From Wocania_A sp965224845 (GTDB lineage: Bacteria > Bacteroidota > Bacteroidia > Flavobacteriales > Flavobacteriaceae), in assembly GCA_965224845.1 (NCBI GenBank), contig CBDDAJ010000024.1:1-64000 (forward strand): a DNA stretch of 64,000 bases, in the 5' to 3' direction. Made by a program: the position numbers and the translations under genes. The first letter of the stretch is position 1, and every line of letters begins with the position of its first letter. Below, in pieces: positions 45,647-55,296 of the stretch. The notes under the pieces were generated by a model. It did not search any database. It saw nothing but the letters and a program-made list of their open reading frames with translations, and had not been told where the DNA came from.

Positions 45647-46484
45647 TGCTTTTACGCACAAACAAAGTGTTAAATTTATTTTTGTTATACGTTTTTAATG
45701 GTGTAACTGTTTTTGTTTCTGGGCAATATCCAATTGGCACAAAATTGTATTTTAATATTAAATTAAATACATCTTGGTCTTTTAAATTATACTTTTCGCC
45801 TGAATTATTAAACTCAACCATTAAATACTTTAATGATGTTTTTTTTAAAATCTCATTAGCGCCTTTTAGTGCGTTATACTCATAACCTTCAACATCTATT
45901 TTAATAAATAAGGGGTTTACATTGCGAAGTATTTCATTTAAAGTTTTTACTTCTATCTTGGTAGTATTTTCGTCTTCATTTAACGAAACTCTATTCATTA
46001 CGTTTCTATTTGTTGTAAAATGTAATACCTCATTTTTGTCTCCAACGCCATATTTTATAATTTCAATTTTATGGGATAAGTTGTTTAATTCTATATTTTT
46101 AGTTAATTTTTTATTTGTTTCTTCAATGGGTTCGATCGCAATAACTTTTGCTTTTGAAATACCAGCTGCTAATAATGAAAAATGCCCTAGATTTGCTCCA
46201 ACATCTACAAATAAATCGTTCTTACTTAATTTATCAATTAAAAACATTGAATCTGGATAGTCCATTAATTTATAGTAAATATTACCTACTATTCCTGCAT
46301 CACCCTTTTGTGCATAAAATTTCAATCCACTAATCCATTTAAAAATTCTTGGTTTCGGATATATACTTTGAGAAATATTAAAATAAATATATCTAAGCAT
46401 AGCCAAGCTTATAGATGCTTTAGTTAATGGATGTTTTTTAATTATATTATATCTTAATAGCAGCTTTTTTTTAATTCTTTTCAT
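45624..46484 (-). CDS. FkbM-family SAM-dependent methyltransferase
   Basis: 286 residues. SAM motif I is LFVDVGANLGHFSLLAAGIS, the acidic ribose contact is KVIAIEPIEE, and the FkbM-specific LFIKIDVEGYEYNALKGANE follows. This family O-methylates sugars and macrolides, so the glycan probably carries an O-methyl group, often a chain-capping signal. It overlaps the GT2 gene upstream by 14 bases and the exostosin-like gene downstream. Confidence 0.92.
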   Translation of the reverse strand: MKRIKKKLLLRYNIIKKHPLTKASISLAMLRYIYFNISQSIYPKPRIFKWISGLKFYAQKGDAGIVGNIYYKLMDYPDSMFLIDKLSKNDLFVDVGANLGHFSLLAAGISKAKVIAIEPIEETNKKLTKNIELNNLSHKIEIIKYGVGDKNEVLHFTTNRNVMNRVSLNEDENTTKIEVKTLNEILRNVNPLFIKIDVEGYEYNALKGANEILKKTSLKYLMVEFNNSGEKYNLKDQDVFNLILKYNFVPIGYCPETKTVTPLKTYNKNKFNTLFVRKSNETLYNA

Positions 46485-48030
46485 TTATGTCCTTAAGTTG
46501 CTGACTCCAAAATTCACTTTGTTTCCATTGTTTTTTCATATTTCTTATGTATGACAAAGGATTTTTAATAGTTTGTTTTTTATAATATTTTAGAAACAAG
46601 GTAAATTTATAACCTAGTTTTTGAAACTCATTGTAATGCTTTTTCACGTAAAGCATAACAGTTGGCGAGGGTTTTGGCTGAACTGAATCTTTACTCCAAT
46701 CGGGTTTAAATTTTGTTCTAAATCCACCAAAAGGTAATTTTAAATGTGTAATTTTTATTTGAGGAAAGTAAATAATATCATTTCCTGTTCGTCTCAATTG
46801 CATGCCAAAATCTGAATCTTCTCTATAACCAAATTCAAAAGCCATATCGAAAGATACATTTTTCAACAAACTTGATTTCAACATGGTATTTCCCGAGCCA
46901 AAAATATCAGTTTGACTTGTATTAAAATATGCGGGTTTTTCATTAGGTTGGATATACATAGTTGTCGCAACATTTATCCCATAAAGTTTAATATTATTAA
47001 ATAAATCTTCAATTAATTTACTTTCAAACCTATTATCGTCATCACCTAATAAAACCCATTCGCTTTCTACAAAACTTAAAGCTAGATTACGTGCATTACA
47101 GACTCCTGTTTGATGAATAAATTTATGAATAATTTTAAAAGGCCAGCTCTTTAAGGCTAAATAATCTAGCTCAGATTTAGAATTAATATCAGGATTTTGT
47201 TCAACAATTATAACGTTTTTTGGTAATAAGGTTTGCTGCCTTAAGTCTTTTAAAACATTATACAAACTATCTTTTCTACCAATTGTTGGTATAATAACAT
47301 CTACTTCTTTTTTATTAATTACTTTTCTTGTAGATTTTATTGCTATTTGGCTTAAATCGATACTAGAGTTTATTGGTTTTAAAAACAAGCACCTCAAAAA
47401 AGGGAACAATGGAAATTTCTTTTCAAAAAACAAAAAGCACAATAGCAAATTAACTGACCATATAAATTTATAATGTTGTTTGGCAAATGAGAACACATTG
47501 TATATTGAGCTGGATTGAGCCTTATTTGAAATAGCTTTCGTGCCTTTTATCAAATCTGGCTGAGAATAACAAAACAAGCCTTTTGGCATTCCTGTTTTTG
47601 CCACAGAATTCAAAAAATAATCAAAGCCTTTCCCTTTTTCAGTATACTTAATTAAAGCATTTAATGTGTTTGCATAAATCCCTCCAACATCACTATTCAT
47701 CATCCAGGTTGGGTATTCCACATGCTTAATAATGTTTGTGTAAGGTGTTTGTTCAACATATCCGATATGGGGTGAAATACAATAATTTCCATCAATACTG
47801 TATGAAGACATAATACATTTATGGTGAAAAACAGCTTCGATCTTCGAATAGTTAACCATGTCTGTGTACAATTCATTCACCCAAATTAACAATTCATTTG
47901 AATGAACTTTTGAAACCTTACATAAAGTTGAAACAATAGAATCAGAAGCATTAAAATCTATTGAAGATTCATTATCACTTTCAAAATAAAGTGAAACTAC
48001 TTTTTTCCCATTGTGTATTAATACAATCAT
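46471..48030 (-). CDS. GT2 glycosyltransferase with an extra 235-residue N-terminal domain
   Basis: 519 residues. The catalytic GT2 domain starts near 243 (EVDVIIPTIGRKDSLYNVLK), with metal motif WVLLGDDDNRFE and EFGYREDSDFGMQLRRTGND. Residues 1-235 form a separate domain containing MSSYSIDGNYCISPHIGYVE and YPTWMMNSDVGGIYA. Its DVGG motif and strand pattern could be a worn-down second GT-A fold. Which sugar is moved is unknown. It overlaps FkbM (14 bases) and the GT4 gene (4 bases). Confidence 0.85.
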   Translation of the reverse strand: MIVLIHNGKKVVSLYFESDNESSIDFNASDSIVSTLCKVSKVHSNELLIWVNELYTDMVNYSKIEAVFHHKCIMSSYSIDGNYCISPHIGYVEQTPYTNIIKHVEYPTWMMNSDVGGIYANTLNALIKYTEKGKGFDYFLNSVAKTGMPKGLFCYSQPDLIKGTKAISNKAQSSSIYNVFSFAKQHYKFIWSVNLLLCFLFFEKKFPLFPFLRCLFLKPINSSIDLSQIAIKSTRKVINKKEVDVIIPTIGRKDSLYNVLKDLRQQTLLPKNVIIVEQNPDINSKSELDYLALKSWPFKIIHKFIHQTGVCNARNLALSFVESEWVLLGDDDNRFESKLIEDLFNNIKLYGINVATTMYIQPNEKPAYFNTSQTDIFGSGNTMLKSSLLKNVSFDMAFEFGYREDSDFGMQLRRTGNDIIYFPQIKITHLKLPFGGFRTKFKPDWSKDSVQPKPSPTVMLYVKKHYNEFQKLGYKFTLFLKYYKKQTIKNPLSYIRNMKKQWKQSEFWSQQLKDINEKN

Positions 48031-49172
48031 TTTAAAATTGAATTATAATATTCAATATTTATTTCGGCATTTTTATCAATATCAAATAGCCCTTCTACTT
48101 TTTTTCTAGCTGCTTTTCCTATTCTTATACATAGATCCTCGTTATTAAACAATTCTAGAATTTTAGTAGCATATTCGTCTATTTGCGTTGGGTGTACTAA
48201 AAACCCATCTACACCATCATCAATTAACTCTTGGGCCCAACCAATACTTGTATTTACAACTGGTTTTTGCAACGCCATAGACTCAATAGTTACCATACCT
48301 AAAGTTTCTGCAAACGAAGGAAATGTACAAACGTGGGCTTTTTTTATATGATTTTGAACTTCTGCGTATGGAACTTTTCCTAAATAGTTACTTTGCTTTT
48401 TTGCTTTCTCGGAAAACAAATTTTCCATTAAACTAAAGGTTGATGTTTTACCTGTTTTAATATCTGGTGTATCACTTCCTATTAAAATAAGTTTTGCTTC
48501 TGGGTTAGACTCTATTACTTTATTAAATATTTTGGCTAACTCCAAGACTCCTTTTTTTCTAATAATGGTGCCAATATAAAGTATCGTATTTCTATCATAA
48601 GCATTAAGAGAATCATTTATAAAATCATTCAATTTTAATCCGTAATGAATGGTTTTTATATTTACCTTATTTAAACCAAAAATTTTTTGAGTTTCAATTC
48701 CTGCATAAGCTGTTGGTGCGATATAAGCTTCTGCATTTTTAAGTGCTATTTTCTCAAAAAGATAGTTTTTAAATTTCTGCTTTCTGCCATCTAACTTACA
48801 GAAGTAGGCATCACTACCGTGAAACCGGATTATTAATGGCACATTAAAATTCATAAATGCTGTAATGCCTGTCCAATCTGGTGCTTCAAGAAGTTGAATC
48901 CCTTTGGTTTTCACTATTTGGTTTACATATTTTTGAATATACTTTCTGTAAAAATACCAAGTTGCAAGTTTATTTTTTTTATTCTTTATAAGATGAACTT
49001 CTACACCTTCATCAAAAAAAACGGCTTCTGTTTCTTGATGGTATACAAAAACAGTAACGTCAACACCTTTTTTAGCTAAAGCAATAACTAAGTTCTTTAT
49101 ACTTGTTCCAATACCTGCTGCATGCCTTACTTTAGCATGTGGATATTCAGATGTAATATAGCCTATTTTCAT
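48027..49172 (-). CDS. Glycosyltransferase, GT4 family
   Basis: 381 residues from ATG 49172 (MKIGYITSEYPHAKVRHAAG), one base past the upstream stop; an earlier ATG at 49211 would lie inside that gene. The N-terminal GIGTSIKNLVIALAKKGVDV is the acceptor domain, and the donor domain has FAETLGMVTIESMALQKPVV (E-x7-E) and GWAQELIDDGVDGFLV. Retaining GT-B enzyme, sugar unknown. Confidence 0.92.
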   Translation of the reverse strand: MKIGYITSEYPHAKVRHAAGIGTSIKNLVIALAKKGVDVTVFVYHQETEAVFFDEGVEVHLIKNKKNKLATWYFYRKYIQKYVNQIVKTKGIQLLEAPDWTGITAFMNFNVPLIIRFHGSDAYFCKLDGRKQKFKNYLFEKIALKNAEAYIAPTAYAGIETQKIFGLNKVNIKTIHYGLKLNDFINDSLNAYDRNTILYIGTIIRKKGVLELAKIFNKVIESNPEAKLILIGSDTPDIKTGKTSTFSLMENLFSEKAKKQSNYLGKVPYAEVQNHIKKAHVCTFPSFAETLGMVTIESMALQKPVVNTSIGWAQELIDDGVDGFLVHPTQIDEYATKILELFNNEDLCIRIGKAARKKVEGLFDIDKNAEINIEYYNSILK

Positions 49173-49173
49173 A

Positions 49174-50391
49174 CTATAATATAAGTTTTTCAAATATTCT
49201 AAAGCCACCATAACCTACCAATGCAAATAAAACAATATAGTTTAGAAATACTATTTTAATGTTTAATAGCTCGTGCTCTTCTTGATAAGTATACCAAACT
49301 ATTGCCATTACAAATATTGGTGCTAACCAACGTAACTCGACATTGGATATAATTATAAATGAAAATACTGCAATCATTATTAAAAAAGATGCCGGCAAAA
49401 AAAAGTTATATTCAAATTTTCTTTGTTTTAATAGCTTAATCAATGGTATTATTATAATTAATACTAATATTAAACCTAACTGCCTAAATCCTAAAAATAA
49501 TGTGATACCAAAATCTTTAAAAAACTCCTTAAAAGTTAATTTTAAATCAAAAAATATGGCATCAGAAATACTTATAGGTAAAGATTCTACACCATTTACG
49601 TTTATATATTCTTGAGTTTCTGTCCAGGTTGGATGGCTTCCTTTTTTTAATTCACCATTATTAATTAATAATTGAGCAAGATACTGCCTTTGTCCCCAAG
49701 TGGCATCAATGCTTTTGGGGGGTGATTTTAAATCATATGATAATACTCCATTTTCTTTTAGAGAAGGGATATTAATAACTAACATAATAATTAAGACCCC
49801 TATGGGGTACTTAAATTTTAAAGTAAAACTGCTTCTATATCTGTATATTATGAATAAGCCTATTAAAACTACCGGAAGATAGACTAACACTAATGCTCTT
49901 GTAAAAAAAGCAATTATTAGAGCTACAAATGCAATATTACTATTAAATTTTTTGTATTGATAGAGTAAAAAAATCTCGCTAAAAAAAATAACTAATGATA
50001 CATTAAACAGTGTATCGTTTGTACCGTAAAAAAAGAAAATTGTAGTACTTAAATAAAATATTAAATAGAAGTAGAAATTTACAGAAAACTTAAATCGTTT
50101 TTTAAAATAGAAAAACAGTCCAATAGTTAAACATAGACTAACTAACCTTAAAGCAATATATTGTTTAAAAATAAAAGACAGGGGGTATACCAAAATCATA
50201 AATGGTATGGAAATGTTTTTGGTAATTGCAGCTATCCAACCTTTATCGCGAATTAAATTTAAATCGGAAATAAATAAAGCTTCATCACCTCTACCCGCAG
50301 GAATTTTAAATACATATATAGCGACAAGTATAGCATATATACTTACAGCAACAACAAAAAACTGCTTTAAAATATGATTGTATTTATCCAT
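49174..50391 (-). CDS. GT-C-like multi-spanning glycosyltransferase (paralogue of the gene at 58872)
   Basis: 405 residues with about eleven transmembrane helices. The first periplasmic loop carries PAGRGDEALFISDLNL, the Asp-Glu pair typical of GT-C enzymes that use polyprenyl-phosphate sugars. The long loop has GELKKGSHPTWTETQEYINV and a late NVELRWLAPIF segment. All three features recur in the plus-strand gene at 58872-60188, so the two are paralogues. It overlaps the aminotransferase gene by 8 bases. Confidence 0.78.
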   Translation of the reverse strand: MDKYNHILKQFFVVAVSIYAILVAIYVFKIPAGRGDEALFISDLNLIRDKGWIAAITKNISIPFMILVYPLSFIFKQYIALRLVSLCLTIGLFFYFKKRFKFSVNFYFYLIFYLSTTIFFFYGTNDTLFNVSLVIFFSEIFLLYQYKKFNSNIAFVALIIAFFTRALVLVYLPVVLIGLFIIYRYRSSFTLKFKYPIGVLIIMLVINIPSLKENGVLSYDLKSPPKSIDATWGQRQYLAQLLINNGELKKGSHPTWTETQEYINVNGVESLPISISDAIFFDLKLTFKEFFKDFGITLFLGFRQLGLILVLIIIIPLIKLLKQRKFEYNFFLPASFLIMIAVFSFIIISNVELRWLAPIFVMAIVWYTYQEEHELLNIKIVFLNYIVLFALVGYGGFRIFEKLIL

Positions 50392-51502
50392 TAAATGTAA
50401 TTAATTGATGTACTACATCTTCTGGTTTCAGCTCATAAAACATAGGCAATCGTAATAATCTGTCTGTAAATTTATCGCTATTAGGTAATCTTCTGCCATC
50501 GTGCTTTTCCTTATAATAATCACTTGCATGCAAGCTTAAATAATGAAAAACCGCATCTATATTAAACGCTTTTAAATGATTTATTAATGCTATGCGTTGT
50601 ATTTCAGATTTACAAACTAAATAAAACATATGTGCGTTATTTGTTTCTGTTTGTGGCAATGGCATCAATTTTATGTTATTTTTTTGGGCCCATTCTTGTA
50701 AGTATTTATAATAAAAATGCCAATGTTTTAGTCTTTGATTTTGAATGTCTTCAATATTCTCAATTTGCGCCCAAAGAAAAGCTGCAACAATTTCTGAAGG
50801 TAAAAATGAGGAACCAGTATCTACCCAACCATATTTATTAACTTCTCCTCTAAAAAATTCTGCTCTATTCGTGCCCTTTTCCCATATGATTTCAGATCTG
50901 TTTATAAAGCGCTCATCATTAATTGCTAGCAACCCGCCTTCACCTGATATGATATTTTTAGTTTCATGAAATGAAAAAGCTGCCATATGGCCAATAGATC
51001 CTAAAAACTTTCCTTTATATTTTGAGCTAATAGCCTGGGCTGCGTCTTCAATAACTAATAAATTATGCTGATTAGCTACATTCATAATCACATCCATATC
51101 GCAAGCAACACCTGCATAATGAACAATTACAATAGCTTTTGTTTTTGGAGTAATTAGAGCTTCTATTTTGGAAGCATCTATATTCGGATTATCATTATAA
51201 GAATCGGCAAATACTATTTTGGCACCTTGGCGCACAAATGCCAAGGCTGTAGATACAAATGTAAAACTAGGAATAATAACTTCGTCTCCATGCTTGATAT
51301 TAGCTAATATAGCACACATTTCTAAAGCATCTGTACAAGAGGTTGTGAGTAAGGCTTTTTTAAAACCAAACGTAGTTTCAAAATAATTATGACATTGTTT
51401 AGTATAAAACCCGTTACCTGAAATTTTTCCGCGTTTAACAGCATCTTCAATATAATACGTTTCTTTCCCTGTAAGATATGGTTTGTTAAAGCCTATTTTC
51501 AT
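50384..51502 (-). CDS. rffA: PLP-dependent sugar aminotransferase (dTDP-4-amino-4,6-dideoxygalactose transaminase type)
   Basis: 372 residues of the DegT/DnrJ/EryC1 family. Signatures: LTTSCTDALEMCAILANIKH, GDEVIIPSFTFVSTALAFVR, and FSFHETKNIISGEGG with the PLP lysine in ETKN. ISGNGFYTK near the N-terminus also fits RffA/WecE. It would transfer an amino group from glutamate to a 4-keto-6-deoxy nucleotide sugar. The matching RmlA/RmlB enzymes are not in the window. A PglD-like acyltransferase two genes downstream could acylate the new amine. Confidence 0.9.
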   Translation of the reverse strand: MKIGFNKPYLTGKETYYIEDAVKRGKISGNGFYTKQCHNYFETTFGFKKALLTTSCTDALEMCAILANIKHGDEVIIPSFTFVSTALAFVRQGAKIVFADSYNDNPNIDASKIEALITPKTKAIVIVHYAGVACDMDVIMNVANQHNLLVIEDAAQAISSKYKGKFLGSIGHMAAFSFHETKNIISGEGGLLAINDERFINRSEIIWEKGTNRAEFFRGEVNKYGWVDTGSSFLPSEIVAAFLWAQIENIEDIQNQRLKHWHFYYKYLQEWAQKNNIKLMPLPQTETNNAHMFYLVCKSEIQRIALINHLKAFNIDAVFHYLSLHASDYYKEKHDGRRLPNSDKFTDRLLRLPMFYELKPEDVVHQLITFNG

Positions 51503-52419
51503 TCCTTCGTGTTTAAAATGGCAATACCAAATCCCGTTTTACCGTATTCATTTCCATTATATAGCATATAACTGTTGTTATTATATTTGAAAACACAAGG
51601 ATAGCTAATCATTTCTGAATCCCAGCCATTTTTTGACACATCAATACCTACTTTTGAATCTAAGCGTTTCCAATTAATACCATCTAACGATTCGGCATAG
51701 CCAATTCTATATGTAGTTATATGGCCATTGGCTCTGTATGAATACCACATTTTATACAAATTATCTTCCTTTATAACCCAGGGTTTAGAAAGAGCATATT
51801 CGTTTTCGTGTTCAAGATTAACTACTACTTGGTTTGTACGCTTCCAGTTAACACCATCTAATGATTCTGCATATTTGAATACATGTTTCATATCCGATTG
51901 ATTTTCACCCCACGATAAATTTGAGCCATACCACATTCTATAAACTCCATTTTCAAATAATATTGAAGGATAAGAAATTGAAAAAGGGTCTTCATTACTT
52001 CTATCCATTATTGGTGCTTTACTCGCTTTTTCAAACTCATTAGTTTTAGGGTTAAAAACAGCTAATCCTATAGTATTTAGCCATGGTACTGTAACTTTTA
52101 AGTTCCATCCTAAATAATATAAAAATAATTGTTCCCCAACATTTTGAAAGCATCCCATTACAACACCAGAATCGTCAAACATTCCTAAACTACCAGGAGC
52201 TAACACAGGTTTTTCTGAAATGCTTACAACTTCAAAATCGTTATCAAAATCAACATCTATATAAGCTATATGGCTTCTTGAGAATTTATCTCTACAAGTA
52301 AAAAAAATACGATTAACAGAACCTTTAAGCTTCATAAAAACCGGATTAGACCCATGAGAATACATCCAATCAAATTGCTTATTCGCTACAAACAGATGCT
52401 TAATTTTAATCCAATTCAT
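51499..52419 (-). CDS. Five-bladed beta-propeller protein, glycoside-hydrolase-like, no signal peptide
   Basis: 306 residues. Blade repeats are visible: YAESLDGVNWKR and YAESLDGINWKR, plus GVYRMWYGSN, NLYKMWYSYRA and NNSYMLYNGN. The layout resembles the GH43/GH32/GH130 propeller superfamily. There is no signal peptide, so it should stay in the cytoplasm and could act on nucleotide or lipid-linked sugars. Catalytic acids cannot be assigned by eye. It overlaps the aminotransferase by 4 bases and touches the acyltransferase gene, which ties it to precursor synthesis. Confidence 0.75.
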   Translation of the reverse strand: MNWIKIKHLFVANKQFDWMYSHGSNPVFMKLKGSVNRIFFTCRDKFSRSHIAYIDVDFDNDFEVVSISEKPVLAPGSLGMFDDSGVVMGCFQNVGEQLFLYYLGWNLKVTVPWLNTIGLAVFNPKTNEFEKASKAPIMDRSNEDPFSISYPSILFENGVYRMWYGSNLSWGENQSDMKHVFKYAESLDGVNWKRTNQVVVNLEHENEYALSKPWVIKEDNLYKMWYSYRANGHITTYRIGYAESLDGINWKRLDSKVGIDVSKNGWDSEMISYPCVFKYNNNSYMLYNGNEYGKTGFGIAILNTKE

Positions 52420-53078
52420 TACAACTTTACTTGATCGCTAGTTTTATCTAGTTTTACGGTTCTTGGTGGTACATATATCCCTCCTTTCGATGTGCTTTTC
52501 GATATAACTGCTCCTGCTCCAACAAGTGTTTCTTGAGCTAATGTTACATTATGAGCTAAAGTTGAATTTACACCTACAAAACAATTAGACTGGACTTTAC
52601 AATGACCAGAAATTACAACATGTGAACTAATAAAATTATGATCTTCAATTACTGAATGATGCCCAATATGATTCCCGCTCCAAAGCGTAATGTTACTACC
52701 CAATTTCACAAAAGGTTGAATTGTATTATCTTCAAAAATAAAACAGTTATCGCCATGTTTAAATTGTGAAACATAAGTACATTTTGAGCTTATATACGAT
52801 ACTAATTCGTAACCTTTTTTCTTAGCTTCAAAATATTTTTCTTCCCTAACTTTATTCATCTGTGCATAACTAAGTGCAATAAACATTTTATACTCTGAAG
52901 GTGAATATTTTTTTTCTATATCTTCAAAAGCAACAAGAGGTTTATTTTCAAAAGTTGCTTCTGTTAAATATTCCTTATTCACTGTAAAAGCAATAACTTC
53001 ATGTTCGCTATCAGTTTCAAAATAGTAGTTTGCAATTTGTGCTATATCACCGGTACCAAAAAGTATAATTTTTGCCAT
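52419..53078 (-). CDS. PglD/NeuD-type sugar O- or N-acyltransferase
   Basis: 219 residues. An N-terminal Rossmann-like half (KIILFGTGDIAQIANYYFET) is followed by a left-handed beta-helix with hexapeptide repeats (about 110-205: GHHSVIEDHNFISSHVVISG, GVNSTLAHNVTLAQETLVGA). PglD enzymes N-acetylate UDP-4-amino sugars, and NeuD acts in sialic acid loci. With the aminotransferase nearby an acylated amino sugar is likely. It shares its last base with the propeller gene start. Confidence 0.88.
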   Translation of the reverse strand: MAKIILFGTGDIAQIANYYFETDSEHEVIAFTVNKEYLTEATFENKPLVAFEDIEKKYSPSEYKMFIALSYAQMNKVREEKYFEAKKKGYELVSYISSKCTYVSQFKHGDNCFIFEDNTIQPFVKLGSNITLWSGNHIGHHSVIEDHNFISSHVVISGHCKVQSNCFVGVNSTLAHNVTLAQETLVGAGAVISKSTSKGGIYVPPRTVKLDKTSDQVKL

Positions 53079-53082
53079 TTTT

Positions 53083-53697
53083 TTATTTTTTTACAATAAT
53101 TGTAAATTCATATAATTCGTAATCATGCAATAAGGCTACATTTCTTGAAAAATTGTTTTTGCAATAATTAAAATAAAATGTAGGATCTGCATAAAAAAGG
53201 TAATCTTTTTTATATTCTTCATCTGAAAATGAAGTTAAAATATTAAATGAAAAACCGTGTTTAGAAACGTTATTAATAGTAATAAGTGTTTTCTCTATAT
53301 ATGCGTTCCAATCTTCAACTCTGGTATCTAACTTTACATTAAATACCCCACTTGCTATGGTATAATCAACTTCATTAAGAGTTTCTAAATTATTAATAAA
53401 GGTTTTATTTGAATAGTTAAATCTTGCTTGCTTTAGCATTTCAGACGATATATCAAATCCAAAATATTCAATATTTTCAAAATCATTTTCATTTAAAAAA
53501 TCAATAAACGCCCCAAAACCACAGCCATAGTCTAAAACTGAAAAATCTTTTTTTGTACTAAAAACTTTAGACAATTGTTGAAACCTTAAAAACTGAGAGT
53601 CTCTTCCGTTCCAATCTACGCCTTTACTTGTTGTACCGTGTTCAATGATCTTATCTGTATAATATTCATCAACCTTATGTAATATTCTTTTACTCAT
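53083..53697 (-). CDS. Class I SAM-dependent methyltransferase
   Basis: 204 residues. SAM-binding motif: FSVLDYGCGFGAFIDFLNEN, with YFGFDISSEMLKQAR as motif II. Cytoplasmic. The target is unknown; position in the operon suggests a sugar or a precursor. It overlaps the GT2 gene upstream by 8 bases. Confidence 0.88.
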   Translation of the reverse strand: MSKRILHKVDEYYTDKIIEHGTTSKGVDWNGRDSQFLRFQQLSKVFSTKKDFSVLDYGCGFGAFIDFLNENDFENIEYFGFDISSEMLKQARFNYSNKTFINNLETLNEVDYTIASGVFNVKLDTRVEDWNAYIEKTLITINNVSKHGFSFNILTSFSDEEYKKDYLFYADPTFYFNYCKNNFSRNVALLHDYELYEFTIIVKK

Positions 53698-54613
53698 TTA
53701 AATTGATTTCTTCATCTATAATATATAATGGTCTGTTTTTAGATTGCTCAAATATTTTCCCAACATACAATCCCATAATACCAATGCTTAGTAAAATTAA
53801 CCCTGTTGAAAATAAAATGCTAACAATGATACTTGGCCAACCTGGTTGTAAATTATAAAAGAAATATTTTATTATGATAAATACGCCTGCAATAAATGAA
53901 ATAAAAGAAAGTAAGACACCAATATAAACACTGAACTTTAAAAGCTTATCTGAATGCGAAGTCCAACCTTGCAATCCAATTTTTAGCAATTTTAAAAAAC
54001 TATAGCTTGATTTCCCTTCATATCTATTATTATGCTCAACAGGAACGACTGTGGACTTAAACCCTATCCATTTTAACATTTGTATATACAATCTATCCTT
54101 ATCTTCAAGTTTATTAAACTCATCTCCAACACGCTTAGAAAACATAACCAACGAACCTGCATTAATATGATAATCTCCACCAGAAAACAGGGTAAATAGT
54201 TTGTTATAAATATATGCGGAAAATGCTTTAAACACACCGTGTTTTCTTTTAACACGTTCTGTAAATACTACTTCAAAGCCTTCATTTCTTTTTTGTAAAA
54301 GCTTATGGAAATCATTAGGGTTGTCTTGCAAGTCGCAATCCATTAAAATTACGTTATCGCCGGTTGCCTTGGCAATCCCAGCACTAACTGCATAATGTTG
54401 TCCAAAATTTCGGCTTAATTTCACCCCTTTTACAAACTCGTGTTTTTCACATTGCTTCTTTATTTCTTGCCATGAATTATCTGGTCCACAATCGTCAACC
54501 AGAATAATTTCAAAATCAGATGTTAGTAACCCAAGTTGTTTTGAAACCCTTTTTACAAGTTCAGGAATAATATTTTCTGCCATATAAACAGGGCTAACCA
54601 CCGATATTTTCAT
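53690..54613 (-). CDS. Glycosyltransferase, GT2 family, polyprenyl-phosphate type (ArnC/GtrB-like)
   Basis: 307 residues. GT-A domain: VVSPVYMAENIIPELV, NVILMDCDLQDNPNDFHKLL (DxD), LSRNFGQHYAVSAGIAKATG. Two transmembrane helices near the C-terminus (about 230-285) and YVGKIFEQSKNRPLYII complete the ArnC/GtrB layout. Such enzymes load a sugar onto undecaprenyl phosphate for use by GT-C enzymes on the outside. It therefore could supply one of the two GT-C-like proteins. Confidence 0.9.
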   Translation of the reverse strand: MKISVVSPVYMAENIIPELVKRVSKQLGLLTSDFEIILVDDCGPDNSWQEIKKQCEKHEFVKGVKLSRNFGQHYAVSAGIAKATGDNVILMDCDLQDNPNDFHKLLQKRNEGFEVVFTERVKRKHGVFKAFSAYIYNKLFTLFSGGDYHINAGSLVMFSKRVGDEFNKLEDKDRLYIQMLKWIGFKSTVVPVEHNNRYEGKSSYSFLKLLKIGLQGWTSHSDKLLKFSVYIGVLLSFISFIAGVFIIIKYFFYNLQPGWPSIIVSILFSTGLILLSIGIMGLYVGKIFEQSKNRPLYIIDEEINLNE

Positions 54614-55296
54614 TAACTAAAGCTTTTTAAATAATGTTTAGCGTTTTTACCTTCATTAAAGATTAAATCTAAAATACTAACTCCATGTTCAAAAGGTGGG
54701 TATAATTGATTATATGCTTTATAATCAGAATAATCCATCCACTCTAAATTTAGGTTATTTTTAGTAAAAAAATCGGGTTGAATATAACTTTTTGCTGCTG
54801 GCCCGCTTAAATACGTATCTGCTTTTAAAATTTTACATGCTTGAATTAACCTTTCTTGCTTATCTCCTTTTAAATTTAAACTTCTTGAATCAAGAATTTC
54901 AGTGTCAATCTCTAAAATTCCACAAATAATCTCAATAAATTTTCTATTAATTTCACTTAAACTGTTTGTTGGCGTATTATAAACTTCAAAAATAACATCC
55001 TTAAAATCTTTAAAGCATGGTGCTTTTGAATAATTCATTTGCAAAGTACCAATATGCTTTTTTATCCAATTCCCTTTTAAAATTTGAGTATCACATATTC
55101 TTTGATGATAATCTTCTTGAATTACCGGTATTGTAAGCCATTTAATTCCATTACTAGTTTTAATCAAATTTCTGTTTCTCCAATCTCTTCTTGTATATTG
55201 CACATCATCATAAATCACAAAAACATCAGATTTTGCTATCATATCAAAATAACCTTTCCAAGGTATATAATTAGATTGTGAAATTGAAACTGTCAT
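54613..55296 (-). CDS. WbqC-family protein
   Basis: 227 residues. The opening VSISQSNYIPWKGYFDMIAK, VIYDDVQYTRRDWRNRN, and the C-terminal YPPFEHGVSILDLIFNEG match the WbqC family. Members occur in many O-antigen and capsule loci next to sugar aminotransferases. No reaction is firmly established to my knowledge. Cytoplasmic. It is followed directly by the GT2 gene (sharing position 54613). Confidence 0.88.
   Translation of the reverse strand: MTVSISQSNYIPWKGYFDMIAKSDVFVIYDDVQYTRRDWRNRNLIKTSNGIKWLTIPVIQEDYHQRICDTQILKGNWIKKHIGTLQMNYSKAPCFKDFKDVIFEVYNTPTNSLSEINRKFIEIICGILEIDTEILDSRSLNLKGDKQERLIQACKILKADTYLSGPAAKSYIQPDFFTKNNLNLEWMDYSDYKAYNQLYPPFEHGVSILDLIFNEGKNAKHYLKSFS

Noticed and set aside
35363..46333. 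Many small plus-strand frames of 60-150 codons inside the glycosyltransferase genes
   Set aside because: They lie opposite genes with clear domains and have no start context or family signature.
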